The notes under the pieces: generated by a model | Databases searched by the model: none | The model's input: the letters and a program-made list of their open reading frames with translations, nothing else | Told to the model about the DNA's origin: nothing | Assembly: GCA_026391805.1 (NCBI GenBank) | Contig: JAPLDJ010000024.1 | Span: 106,014 to 170,013, forward strand | Reading direction: 5' to 3' | Source: Bacteroidota bacterium | Lineage (GTDB): Bacteria > Bacteroidota > Bacteroidia > Bacteroidales > FEN-979 | Length of the DNA: 64,000 nt | Translations under genes and position numbers: made by a program | In this document: positions 47,411 to 54,978 of the stretch, piece by piece | Position numbering within the stretch: the stretch's first letter is position 1 | Layout: each line of letters begins with the position of its first letter

Positions 47411-48739
47411 ATGATTTACTCGAAACACAATATCTTCTCCCGGATAACCGGATCAGATAATTTTTTTATCGTTAATCTGCTGAGTGGCAGTGCAGATATT
47501 TTAAATCCGGCCGAAGGTCAGATGCTCCTTGATTTCCTTGGTGGAAAAGAGATTGCCGGGGATTTTCGCTTGAACCTGGCAGGGCAGGGCTATCTGGTGG
47601 ATGAAAAAGAGGAAGAGCGGCTTTACCGGAGCAAATATCTTGATTTTATTGATGCCCGTGCAGAGGATGAAGTACAGCTGTTTTTTGTTCCGAATTACAG
47701 CTGCAATTTCGCCTGTACCTATTGTTACCAGGATGAATACAATAATACAAGTCAGGAGCTTACAACTGACGTGATGGATGCTCTCTTCCGTTACATCAAG
47801 CTTGAATTTGCAGGACGCAAAAAATACCTTACCGTTTTCGGCGGTGAGCCACTGCTGAGTTCACCGAAGCAAAAAGAGCGGATTACCTACCTGCTGAAGC
47901 TGGCGAATGAATCAAATCTTGAAGTCTGCTTTGTAACCAATGGTTATTCGCTGGTTGAATACATCGATATTCTGAAGAAAGCGCACATTCGCGAGATCCA
48001 GGTCACACTGGACGGCAAGGGTGGAGTGCATGATAAACGGCGCTTTCTGAAAGGCGGCGGAGCAACCTTTGAGCGGATCGTTGAGGGGATCGATGCCTGT
48101 CTGCGAAATGAATTACCTGTGAACCTTCGCATGGTCGTTGATAAAGAGAACATTGACGGTCTGCCCGAAATGGCGCAATTTGCAATTGATAAGGGTTGGA
48201 CCAAGAATAAATTCTTTAAAACCCAGCTTGGCCGGAATTATGAATTGCACCATTGCCAGGCGACTTCCGAAAAGCTGTTCAGCCGAATCTCACTCTACGA
48301 AACCATCTATCAACAGGTTAAACAGCATCCGCATATTCTTGAATTTTATAAGCCAGCCTATTCCATATCAAAATTCCTCGCTGAAAACGGCAGCCTTCCT
48401 GATCCGCTGTTCGATTCATGCCCGGCCTGCAAAACAGAATGGGCTTTCGATTATACCGGACAAATTTTTTCATGCACGGCCACTGTCGGGAAAAGCGATG
48501 AATCGCTGGGAACATTTTACCCTGAAGTCTCCCGCAAAGAAGAGATGATTGCTGCCTGGGAAAATCGTGATGTCACTGCAATTGCCGAATGCTTTACGTG
48601 CAGCATGCAACTGGCCTGCGGCGGTGGTTGTGGTTCAGTGGCTAAAAACCGGACAGGCAATGTTTGTTCAACTGATTGCCGGCCGGTAAAGGAATTGCTG
48701 GAACTGGGCTTTTCGGCTTACTTCGGAAAGGAACAATAA
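47411..48739 (+). CDS. Radical SAM/SPASM peptide-maturase-like enzyme
   Basis: A 442-residue enzyme. An N-terminal PqqD-like (RRE-type) segment of about 80 residues (FIVNLLSGSADILNPAEGQMLLDFL) is followed by the radical SAM core with C98, C102 and C105 (CNFACTYCYQ), GGEPLLS, and a C-terminal SPASM region with many Cys (SCPACKTEWAFDYTGQIFSC, CFTCSMQLACGGGCG, CSTDCRP). This is the architecture of enzymes that form thioether or C-C links in ribosomal peptides, with the RRE binding the leader. The adjacent Cys peptide is the natural candidate substrate (inference). Followed 29 bp later by the thioredoxin fusion. Confidence 0.88.
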   Translation: MIYSKHNIFSRITGSDNFFIVNLLSGSADILNPAEGQMLLDFLGGKEIAGDFRLNLAGQGYLVDEKEEERLYRSKYLDFIDARAEDEVQLFFVPNYSCNFACTYCYQDEYNNTSQELTTDVMDALFRYIKLEFAGRKKYLTVFGGEPLLSSPKQKERITYLLKLANESNLEVCFVTNGYSLVEYIDILKKAHIREIQVTLDGKGGVHDKRRFLKGGGATFERIVEGIDACLRNELPVNLRMVVDKENIDGLPEMAQFAIDKGWTKNKFFKTQLGRNYELHHCQATSEKLFSRISLYETIYQQVKQHPHILEFYKPAYSISKFLAENGSLPDPLFDSCPACKTEWAFDYTGQIFSCTATVGKSDESLGTFYPEVSRKEEMIAAWENRDVTAIAECFTCSMQLACGGGCGSVAKNRTGNVCSTDCRPVKELLELGFSAYFGKEQ

Positions 48740-48768
48740 TGCATTTTAACGGAAAATTATAAACGAAA

Positions 48769-50037
48769 ATGAAAGAAATATCATCATCCGAATTCGAGAA
48801 AGAGGTTCTGGCCGGTGGAAAAGTCGTCCTCGATTTTTATTCCACCGAATGTCCTCCCTGTGAAGCTGTCGCACCTAAGTTTGAAGGACTTGCAACACTT
48901 TACGGGAAAGAAGTGAAGTTTTTAAAAATGTTCCGGCAACAAAACAAGCCATTGGCCGAAAGTTTAGGTGTCAGATCTTCACCGACATTGTTGTTTTTTG
49001 ATAACGGGGTGCAGTCACCTGTCTCACTAAGCGGTGGCATCAAGCGAAGCGATATAATCCGTCAGCTCGACCACATGTTACCGCAAGAAAGGGTTCAGGA
49101 AATTAAGAAAGAGATAAAGCCGACGGTTTCCGAATTTGATGTTCTCATTCTGGGAGCCGGTCCCGGAGGGCTTACGGCAGGCCTTTACCTGTGCCAGTCG
49201 AAAGTGAATACAGTCCTTGTTGATATCGCACTTCCGGGTGGCCAGGTTTCAACTACGCATGAAGTTTCAAATTACCCCGGCTTTATTGATCCCCAACCGG
49301 GCTATATGCTTTCACACAATATGTCAGAACAGACAAAACAATGTGGAACTATTTATAAGGTTGCCGTTGATGTTACAAAGGTAGACCTGGAGAAGAAAGA
49401 GGTCGTGATCGATGAGTTTGAAACCATAAAGGCGAAAAAGATCATCATAGCAACAGGAACTTCGCCCAACCTGATGGGCATCCCGGGGGAGAAAGAGATG
49501 AAAGGGAAGGGGATTTCCTATTGTGCCACCTGCGATGCAAAATATTACGGCGATAAGGAAGTAGTTGTGATCGGCGGAGGAAATTCAGCCGTGGAAGAGG
49601 CCGATTTTATCAGCCGGTTTGCCAGCAAAATCACGATGGTTCACCAGTTCGATGCCCTGACCGCCAACAAACAGGCACAGGAGAAGCTGTTGGCAAATCC
49701 GAAAATCAACGTGCTTTTTTCGCATGAACCCAGGTCTTTTATACGTGAAGGAGATAAACTAATCACTGAGGTTGAAAATTTAAAAACCAAATCGTTAACA
49801 AAACTATCCGGCGATGGCGTGTTCGTTTTTATCGGAATGAAACCCAATATCGATCTGTTCAGGGATAAACTGGAACTCGATAACTGGGGCTATATTAAGA
49901 CGAATGAAGACATGCAGACCAGCATGCCTGGCATCTATGCGGTTGGCGATGTGATCAGTAAAAAATACCGGCAGATTACAACGGCTGTTGCCGATGGAAC
50001 CATTGCCGCCATTGCCATTGCAAAAGAACTTAATTAA
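48769..50037 (+). CDS. Thioredoxin-thioredoxin reductase fusion (Trx domain N-terminal)
   Basis: A 422-residue protein. Residues 1-105 are a thioredoxin domain with redox pair C28-x2-C31 (CPPC, not the standard CGPC); residues about 118-422 are a low-molecular-weight thioredoxin reductase: FAD loop ILGAGPGGLTAGLYL, redox CATC in SYCATCDAKYYG, NADPH loop VIGGGNSAVEEA, and GIYAVGDVI. In the known mycobacterial fusion the thioredoxin is at the C-terminus; here it is at the N-terminus. It probably delivers NADPH reducing power to the thiols of the peptide, or to oxidised cysteines in the radical SAM operon (inference). Confidence 0.93.
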   Translation: MKEISSSEFEKEVLAGGKVVLDFYSTECPPCEAVAPKFEGLATLYGKEVKFLKMFRQQNKPLAESLGVRSSPTLLFFDNGVQSPVSLSGGIKRSDIIRQLDHMLPQERVQEIKKEIKPTVSEFDVLILGAGPGGLTAGLYLCQSKVNTVLVDIALPGGQVSTTHEVSNYPGFIDPQPGYMLSHNMSEQTKQCGTIYKVAVDVTKVDLEKKEVVIDEFETIKAKKIIIATGTSPNLMGIPGEKEMKGKGISYCATCDAKYYGDKEVVVIGGGNSAVEEADFISRFASKITMVHQFDALTANKQAQEKLLANPKINVLFSHEPRSFIREGDKLITEVENLKTKSLTKLSGDGVFVFIGMKPNIDLFRDKLELDNWGYIKTNEDMQTSMPGIYAVGDVISKKYRQITTAVADGTIAAIAIAKELN

Positions 50038-50056
50038 CATAAAACCCCGTTGTGCC

Positions 50057-50464
50057 ATGAACGAGAACCATTTAATCATCGAGAAAGTAAGCCCTTATAA
50101 TGTGCCTGTGACAGTTGAAAAGCTGATCGAAGCAGCAAATCAAAAAGGATGGCAGAATCCTGCTGTTCATAATCTTCAGCAATCATTAGCAAAATCAGGG
50201 AAAGAAGTTCTTCCTGTTGTAGTCGTCGAGATTTGCAAGCCGGAATATTCAGGCCGCATGCTCGAGCAGCACGACGGAAGGATCGTTTCAATTCTGATGC
50301 CTTACCGCATTTCTGTTTACGAAGAAATGGATGGTAAAACCTATGTGGCCTGGCTGAACATGTCGGTAATGACGGCAGGATTGCCGTCTGTTGCTGCTGA
50401 GGCCATCCTTGGCGCTTCTGAGGAATCTTTCGCAATCGTTAAGTCGGTCATAGGTTCTTTCTGA
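50057..50464 (+). CDS. DUF302-domain protein (second, divergent copy)
   Basis: The 135-residue protein (start ATG 50057) shows the DUF302 outline: VPVTVEKLIEAANQKGWQNPAVHNLQQSL, EICKPEYSGRML and VSILMPYRISVYEE...NMSVMTAGL. It belongs to the same superfamily as the DUF302 protein at 23.7 kb but is more distant. Location directly behind the Trx/TrxR fusion (19 bp) and the common 23-bp operator at both loci suggest a thiol/metal-stress function. Exact biochemistry is unknown. Confidence 0.82.
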   Translation: MNENHLIIEKVSPYNVPVTVEKLIEAANQKGWQNPAVHNLQQSLAKSGKEVLPVVVVEICKPEYSGRMLEQHDGRIVSILMPYRISVYEEMDGKTYVAWLNMSVMTAGLPSVAAEAILGASEESFAIVKSVIGSF

Positions 50465-50496
50465 ACAAAGAAACCTTTTACAGTCTAAAAAATTTA

Positions 50497-50739
50497 ATGA
50501 TGAATCAATCTTGTGAAGCAAAGAAAAAACCGAAAACATTCAGGGAATTAATAAAGTCTTCCTACTTCCTGAGACCATTTCTTGGTATCGTTATCGGCGG
50601 AATAGGCGGTTACCTTTATTATCATTTTGTTGGATGCTCATCGGGATCCTGCGCCATAACCGGTAATCCCTTCATGAGCACAATCGCGGGAAGTTTCCTG
50701 GGATTTTTCGCTTTTAACAGCCCCTGCAGCAAATGTTGA
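50497..50739 (+). CDS. DUF6132-type small membrane protein
   Basis: The 80-residue protein has one or two membrane helices (FLGIVIGGIGGYLYYHFVGC and MSTIAGSFLGFFAF) and cysteines at the N-terminus (NQSCE), in the loop (GCSSGSCAITGNP) and in the terminal CSKC. The GCSSGSCAITGNP block is the signature of the DUF6132 family, common in anaerobic Bacteroidota near thioredoxin and rhodanese genes. Function unknown. Last gene of the ArsM-like operon, convergent with the rhodanese gene. Confidence 0.85.
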   Translation: MMNQSCEAKKKPKTFRELIKSSYFLRPFLGIVIGGIGGYLYYHFVGCSSGSCAITGNPFMSTIAGSFLGFFAFNSPCSKC

Positions 50740-50784
50740 TCTGCAGGCCGGCAGGTATTTATCTTTACTGTCTGAATCAAATCA

Positions 50785-51201
50785 TCATTCTGAACTCACC
50801 GGCAGGTTCTCTTCCGACCAGCGCATTATTCCGCCGTTCATGTTGCTGAGCGATCTGAAACCTTTGTCTTTCATCAAGGTAACAGCCTTTGAACTTCTGT
50901 GGCCTGTGCGGCAATAAACCAGATAACTTTTGTTTTTATCCATCTGCCCGATTTTTGTTTCAAAATCACTGGCCCTGAAATCTATGTTGATTGCCCTGGA
51001 AATATGCCCTGAAGCAAATTCCTCCGGTGTACGCACGTCTAAAATGATAAATCCCTGGTTGTTCATGTTGTCCTTTATCATTTTATCGGCCTCGGCAGGA
51101 GTGACATCCTGCACAACGGCATTATCGTGACTGCAAGCAGTCAGCAGGAAGAACAATATACTGGCCACGGAGAGGTATTGACATTTCAGGCAGGTTTTCA
51201 T
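50785..51201 (-). CDS. Rhodanese-like lipoprotein
   Basis: The start is set at ATG 51201 (MKTCLKCQYLSVASILFFLLTACSH), a lipoprotein signal with lipobox LTAC; the open frame extends 12 codons more. The 138-residue protein has a single rhodanese domain: FIILDVRTPEEFASGHISRAINI and the active-site loop VYCRTGHRSSKA with the persulfide-accepting Cys. Rhodaneses transfer sulfane sulfur. Anchored outside the cytoplasm, it would handle extracellular thiosulfate or polysulfide-type sulfur (inference). Confidence 0.9.
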   Translation of the reverse strand: MKTCLKCQYLSVASILFFLLTACSHDNAVVQDVTPAEADKMIKDNMNNQGFIILDVRTPEEFASGHISRAINIDFRASDFETKIGQMDKNKSYLVYCRTGHRSSKAVTLMKDKGFRSLSNMNGGIMRWSEENLPVSSE

Positions 51202-51375
51202 AATCATCAATTTAATGAAGTGAGTTTTAAATTGCAATGCAAAGTTACTACAATGTAGAGGTTTCCTGAAGACGGGTCAGGAAAAACAACAGAAATAAAA
51301 TTCTAAGGGGCTGCAAGTTTTCGACTTTCGCATCGTCTAATTGATAAAAACAGATGATTTATTAAAAAAACAATT

Positions 51376-51807
51376 ATGAAAACATTGCAGAGAATTTCAG
51401 TATTGGTGACAGTCATGTCATTCGTCGGCTTCCAGGGCTTCTCCCAAAATGCATCGGGATCAGATGTCATACAGAATTCACCGGGCTCCCAAACTGCGAC
51501 GAATTTTACGCCAGGAAAATTTGTTGATAACAACAAAGACGGCATATGTGACAATTATCAGGGAAGTGTTAAAAGCGGCCAGGGTAGAAATTTTGTTGAC
51601 AAAAACGGAGACGGAACCTGCGATAACCGTCAGAATGCCGGTAAAAAGAAAGGAAATCCCAATTGCTGCGGAATGGGTCATCAGCATCGTCATGGCCAGG
51701 GGAACGGAAATTGTTGCGGTCGGGGCTATGGATACCAGCACCGGCATGGCAACTGGAACCAAAATAATCCTGCCAGCGACCCGCAAAAATCCGACACTGA
51801 TAAGTAA
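51376..51807 (+). CDS. Secreted EF-hand-like, His/Cys-rich metal-binding protein
   Basis: The 143-residue protein has a signal peptide (residues 1-23, ending GFSQ), two EF-hand-like loops with the pattern DNNKDGICDN and DKNGDGTCDN, and a C-terminal tail very rich in Gly, His and Cys (CCGMGHQHRHGQGNG, CCGRGYGYQHRHG). Such a tail should bind transition metals (Cu, Ni, Zn or similar). It is directly upstream of the ECF sigma cassette, so it may be the output or sensor ligand of that system. No named family. Confidence 0.75.
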   Translation: MKTLQRISVLVTVMSFVGFQGFSQNASGSDVIQNSPGSQTATNFTPGKFVDNNKDGICDNYQGSVKSGQGRNFVDKNGDGTCDNRQNAGKKKGNPNCCGMGHQHRHGQGNGNCCGRGYGYQHRHGNWNQNNPASDPQKSDTDK

Positions 51808-51893
51808 CAGATTCCACGTCTGAAAATCAAGCCGGATTATTCTTAAATTTCAGGGATAATTTGGCTTCATCTCTTTTCTCCAACTGCACAAGA

Positions 51894-52478
51894 ATGACTG
51901 AACCGGAACTGATTGACGGGCTTATCAGGCAAGATAAAGGAGCAATTCAGCACCTCGTCAATAATTATCAGAAGAATGTCATTAAAACTGCATATTATTT
52001 TGTGGATAACATGGAAGATGCAGAGGATCTGTCACAGGAGGTCTTTCTTGAGATCATTAAATCCATCGGGGGATATAAGCGAAAGGCTTCTCTTAATACA
52101 TGGGTCTACAGGATCACAGTGAATAAATCCCTGGACCATCTGAGACGGCAAAGAAGAAGCATGACCCAAAGGATGGGGTCATTATTCAAGGATCCATCCG
52201 AAGGAACAAACAGGAATGATAATAAACTGGCAGCAATAGATACCAGGAATGATGACCATGAGAAAAGGTTGATCCTTGACAGCGCAGTCAATTCTTTGCC
52301 GGAAAATCAGAGAATCGCATTTATTCTGAACAAATATGATGAACTGTCCTACAAAGAAATTGCGGAAATCATGAATCTGTCCCTTTCATCGGTTGAATCA
52401 CTTATACACAGGGCGAAACTGAATCTTCAGAAGAAATTAATACATTACTTTTCGGAATATGGATCATACGAAAAATAA
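51894..52478 (+). CDS. ECF-type RNA polymerase sigma factor
   Basis: A 194-residue sigma-70 family ECF factor: region 2 (VNNYQKNVIKTAYYFVDNMEDAEDLSQEVFLEIIKSI, partly quoted; conserved DAEDLSQEVF), then region 4 (LPENQRIAFILNKYDELSYKEIAEIMNLSLSSVESLIHRAKLNL, with GxxxEIAxxxxxSxxxVExxxxRA). The start is placed at ATG 51894 (MTEPELIDGLIRQDKG). A small one-helix protein and a CnrX-like periplasmic sensor follow directly, which is the layout of a metal-stress sigma cassette. Confidence 0.92.
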   Translation: MTEPELIDGLIRQDKGAIQHLVNNYQKNVIKTAYYFVDNMEDAEDLSQEVFLEIIKSIGGYKRKASLNTWVYRITVNKSLDHLRRQRRSMTQRMGSLFKDPSEGTNRNDNKLAAIDTRNDDHEKRLILDSAVNSLPENQRIAFILNKYDELSYKEIAEIMNLSLSSVESLIHRAKLNLQKKLIHYFSEYGSYEK

Positions 52479-52484
52479 AGCAGA

Positions 52485-52730
52485 TTGCTCTTATGTCGGA
52501 TCGAACGTGTAAAAAGCAGGCCGGGCACTTTTTTTCAGCAGTTCCTTCAGCCAGTAACATTGTCGTTCTTTCTGCTGATCGCGGTTGCAACAGGCTTTTC
52601 AATCGTAAAGCAAAAGGTTGCAAAGTATTCCGAAGATAGTAATCATCAGAAGGATCTTCAGGTCATGAAATCAGAGCTTGATATTCCTGCTTTTGTTGAT
52701 GAGAATAATACAATTTTTGACAACCATTAA
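52485..52730 (+). CDS. Small single-pass membrane protein, candidate anti-sigma factor
   Basis: An 81-residue frame with TTG start, 7 bp after the sigma gene. One membrane helix (LSFFLLIAVATGFSIV) separates a short basic cytoplasmic N-terminus (about 29 residues, CRIERVKSRPGTFFQQ) from an acidic outer tail. Its size, single helix and position between an ECF sigma factor and a CnrX-like sensor match the CnrY anti-sigma pattern. No sequence similarity to CnrY can be claimed. Confidence 0.65.
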   Translation: MLLCRIERVKSRPGTFFQQFLQPVTLSFFLLIAVATGFSIVKQKVAKYSEDSNHQKDLQVMKSELDIPAFVDENNTIFDNH

Positions 52731-52740
52731 TAAACATACC

Positions 52741-53307
52741 ATGAACTTTTTCTCAAAAAACAAGGTGTTGTTCTGGTTGCTGATCTTCCTGATCGTTATC
52801 AACCTGTCAGCATTGATCACTTTTCTCGTGTACTTTTCAGAAAACACGACTGATCCGGAACAGCGGGTGCAGGGAAATCCCGGAATAGCAATACGGAAAG
52901 AGCTGTCTTTATCACCTTCCCAATCGGAAAACGTTGAAGTTATCCTGGCTGACTACCGGAATGCCACAGCGCCAATAACCATGAATATTCGAAATTACCG
53001 GTCCCGGCTTCTTGAGGAACTTGCAAAAGATAAGCCTGATACAATCATGGTCGACAGGTATGCAGATGAAATAAGTCTCCTGCAGAAGCAAATGCAGAAA
53101 GCTTCTGTGAAACAATACATGGCTTTGAAGGAAATTTGCAATGCCCACCAGTGCCAAAGACTCTCTTCGCTTTTCTTTGAATTGTATGGCTGTAAAGGTC
53201 AGGGGAAAGGAATGGGCAAAGGGAGAGGAATGATGCATCAGTATCGGGGAGGCCGGGGGCAACAGGGTCAAGGAAACGGGATGGGGAAAGACAGTTGCAG
53301 CAAATAA
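52741..53307 (+). CDS. CnrX/Spy-like periplasmic metal-resistance sensor protein
   Basis: The start is at ATG 52741 (MNFFSKNKVLFWLLIFLIVINLSALITF, an uncleaved signal anchor). The 188-residue protein has a periplasmic helical domain (LSLSPSQSENVEVILADYRNATAPITMNIRNYRSRLLEELAK; partly quoted) of the Spy/CpxP/CnrX metal-resist type. A C-terminal Gly/Lys/Met-rich tail with Cys and His (GKGRGMMHQYRGGRGQQG) could bind metal. In CnrYXH, the X protein senses Ni/Co and releases the sigma factor through Y (established); the same logic is proposed here. Confidence 0.82.
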   Translation: MNFFSKNKVLFWLLIFLIVINLSALITFLVYFSENTTDPEQRVQGNPGIAIRKELSLSPSQSENVEVILADYRNATAPITMNIRNYRSRLLEELAKDKPDTIMVDRYADEISLLQKQMQKASVKQYMALKEICNAHQCQRLSSLFFELYGCKGQGKGMGKGRGMMHQYRGGRGQQGQGNGMGKDSCSK

Positions 53308-53380
53308 TAGATGTGTCAATTGATAAGAAATATAATAAAAACGGATTAGCCGTGTACGCTTTCAGCATTGGACAAAGAAA

Positions 53381-53427
53381 AATAAATCGCATAAATATCA
53401 CTAATTGAAATTTTCTTCCTATCTTTG
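53381..53427 (+). promoter_or_regulatory. Operator copy 3 (inverted, 53381-53403) and promoter of the thioredoxin operon
   Basis: AATAAATCGC-ATAAA-TATCACTA is the reverse complement of copies 1 and 2 with 21 of 23 matching positions. The -7 box TATCTTTG (53420-53427) starts 16 bp later and 28 bp before the end of the 5' leader (ATG at 53448). Confidence 0.72.
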
Positions 53428-53447
53428 CGCCACCTAAACTTATCTTT

Positions 53448-53873
53448 ATGTGGATTACGGTAATTGTATTTGTCGTCGTTTTATCTGTCTTTATTATTCT
53501 TGTTGTGCTTGCAAAGCGCAGGATGAGTAAAATAGAGGCTGTTCCCGACAGTCCTAAAGTAAAGATCCTGACGGATCAGAATTTTTCAAATAAAACCAAA
53601 AGCGGAATTGTGCTGGTCGATTTTTGGGCGGCATGGTGCGGCCCATGCAAACTGATGGCGCCCGTCCTGAATGATGTAGCCGAAACGGTTGACGGAAAAG
53701 CAACCATTGCAAAACTGAATGTTGACGACCATCGGGCAACGGCAACCCAGTTCAAGATCCGGAGCATACCTACGATGATCCTGTTTAAAAACGGGAAGGA
53801 AGTCACGCGTTTTACCGGTGTGAAATCGAAAGATACAATTTTAAAGGAGATTGAGCGGAGATTGGCGTATTAA
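53448..53873 (+). CDS. Membrane-anchored thioredoxin
   Basis: The 141-residue protein has an N-terminal membrane helix (WITVIVFVVVLSVFIILVVLA, positions 2-22) and a thioredoxin domain with the standard active site WCGPC (FWAAWCGPCKLM) and the cis-Pro loop RSIPTMILF. The positive-inside rule (KRRMSK just after the helix) puts the thioredoxin domain in the cytoplasm, so it is a tethered cytoplasmic thioredoxin. Controlled by the inverted operator copy; the ArsF-like gene is 11 bp downstream. Confidence 0.93.
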   Translation: MWITVIVFVVVLSVFIILVVLAKRRMSKIEAVPDSPKVKILTDQNFSNKTKSGIVLVDFWAAWCGPCKLMAPVLNDVAETVDGKATIAKLNVDDHRATATQFKIRSIPTMILFKNGKEVTRFTGVKSKDTILKEIERRLAY

Positions 53874-53884
53874 AAAATTCAATT

Positions 53885-54310
53885 ATGAAAACCTCATTTC
53901 GTTTCCTGATGGTCCTGGTCCTGACAGCCACAGTTTCATTTGCAGGTGCCCAAACCAAAACCCCTGTAAAGACCCAGCCCAAAGTGGAAGTCTATTATTT
54001 CCATCCCGATGACCGTTGTCCGATCGATCAGTCGATAGAATCAAACACGGTCAAGGTAATGCAGAGTGATTTTGCAAAGCAGGTTAAGGACGGGACGATC
54101 CTTTTTCGTGTGATCAACACCGATGATAAATCTGCTGCAAACATTGTATCGAAATTCGACATCAATGCCCAGGCACTGTACATTGTTAAAATTGATAAAG
54201 GGAAAGAGATTCAGAAAGACCTTACCAAATTTGCATTCGATTTCGGCCAGAGCAACCCGGGAAAATTCAAGGCAGGACTGATCGATGAAATCAACAAGGC
54301 ATTAAAATAA
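53885..54310 (+). CDS. ArsF-like secreted thioredoxin-fold protein
   Basis: The 141-residue protein has a signal peptide (MKTSFRFLMVLVLTATVSFAGAQ) and the family start VEVYYFHPDDRCPID. Members normally have a Cys-x2-Cys in this loop (YYFHxxxRCxxC); here C45 is kept and the second position is Asp48. The C-terminal FGQSNPGKFKAGLIDEINKAL is also typical. Related genes occur beside arsenic-type operons in Bacteroidota, sometimes called the ArsF subunit of a nitroreductase-like complex. Operon: thioredoxin, ArsF-like, methyltransferase. Confidence 0.78.
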   Translation: MKTSFRFLMVLVLTATVSFAGAQTKTPVKTQPKVEVYYFHPDDRCPIDQSIESNTVKVMQSDFAKQVKDGTILFRVINTDDKSAANIVSKFDINAQALYIVKIDKGKEIQKDLTKFAFDFGQSNPGKFKAGLIDEINKALK

Positions 54311-54331
54311 TTTCAGAAATACTTTTTTACC

Positions 54332-54943
54332 GTGAGTGAATTTGATGAATTGGCGCGCGACTGGGATCTGAATCCTGTCCATACGGAAAGGTCAAAAGCT
54401 ATAGCAGAACAGTTGCTTGAAGCCATCCCGGTCCATGCAGGGATGAGTGCGCTGGAATATGGTGCAGGCACAGGCCTTCTGAGTATTTTCCTGCAGGATA
54501 AGTTCAGGGAAATCACCCTTATGGACAGCAGCCGGGAAATGATCCGGGTGATCAGTGAAAAGATTTCCCTTGGGGGTATTAAGAATCTGAAACCTGTGCT
54601 TCATGATCTCGAAACAGAGCCGTTCCCCGGTAAATTTGATTTCATATACAGCCAGATGGTCTTTCACCATGTTGGAAATATTGACGGGATCCTGAAAAAA
54701 TTCAACGATCTTCTGAATCCGGGAGGATATTTAGCCATCGCCGACCTCTATCCTGAAGACGGAAGCTTTCACGGAGAGGGATTTACCGGCCATAAAGGAT
54801 TTGATGTTGAAAAACTCACATCAACCTTAAAGAATCACGGTTTTACGAACATTCACACAAATGAATGCTTTGTCATCCGGAGGACCCTGGACAACGGAAA
54901 TGAAAAGGAATATCCTGTTTTCCTGATGACGGCGAACAAGTAA
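54332..54943 (+). CDS. Class I SAM-dependent methyltransferase
   Basis: GTG-initiated 203-residue methyltransferase: ALEYGAGTGLLSIFLQDKF (SAM loop), ITLMDSSREMIRVISEK, FDFIYSQMVFHHVGNIDGIL. No Cys cluster as in ArsM. Substrate unknown. 22 bp downstream of the ArsF-like gene and last in the thioredoxin operon, so it probably belongs to the same stress response. Conserved DxxP-like features for lipid or quinone methylation are not evident. Confidence 0.85.
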   Translation: MSEFDELARDWDLNPVHTERSKAIAEQLLEAIPVHAGMSALEYGAGTGLLSIFLQDKFREITLMDSSREMIRVISEKISLGGIKNLKPVLHDLETEPFPGKFDFIYSQMVFHHVGNIDGILKKFNDLLNPGGYLAIADLYPEDGSFHGEGFTGHKGFDVEKLTSTLKNHGFTNIHTNECFVIRRTLDNGNEKEYPVFLMTANK

Positions 54944-54978
54944 AAAACTCACACCCTGAAAGAAAAGAGCTGCCCTGG

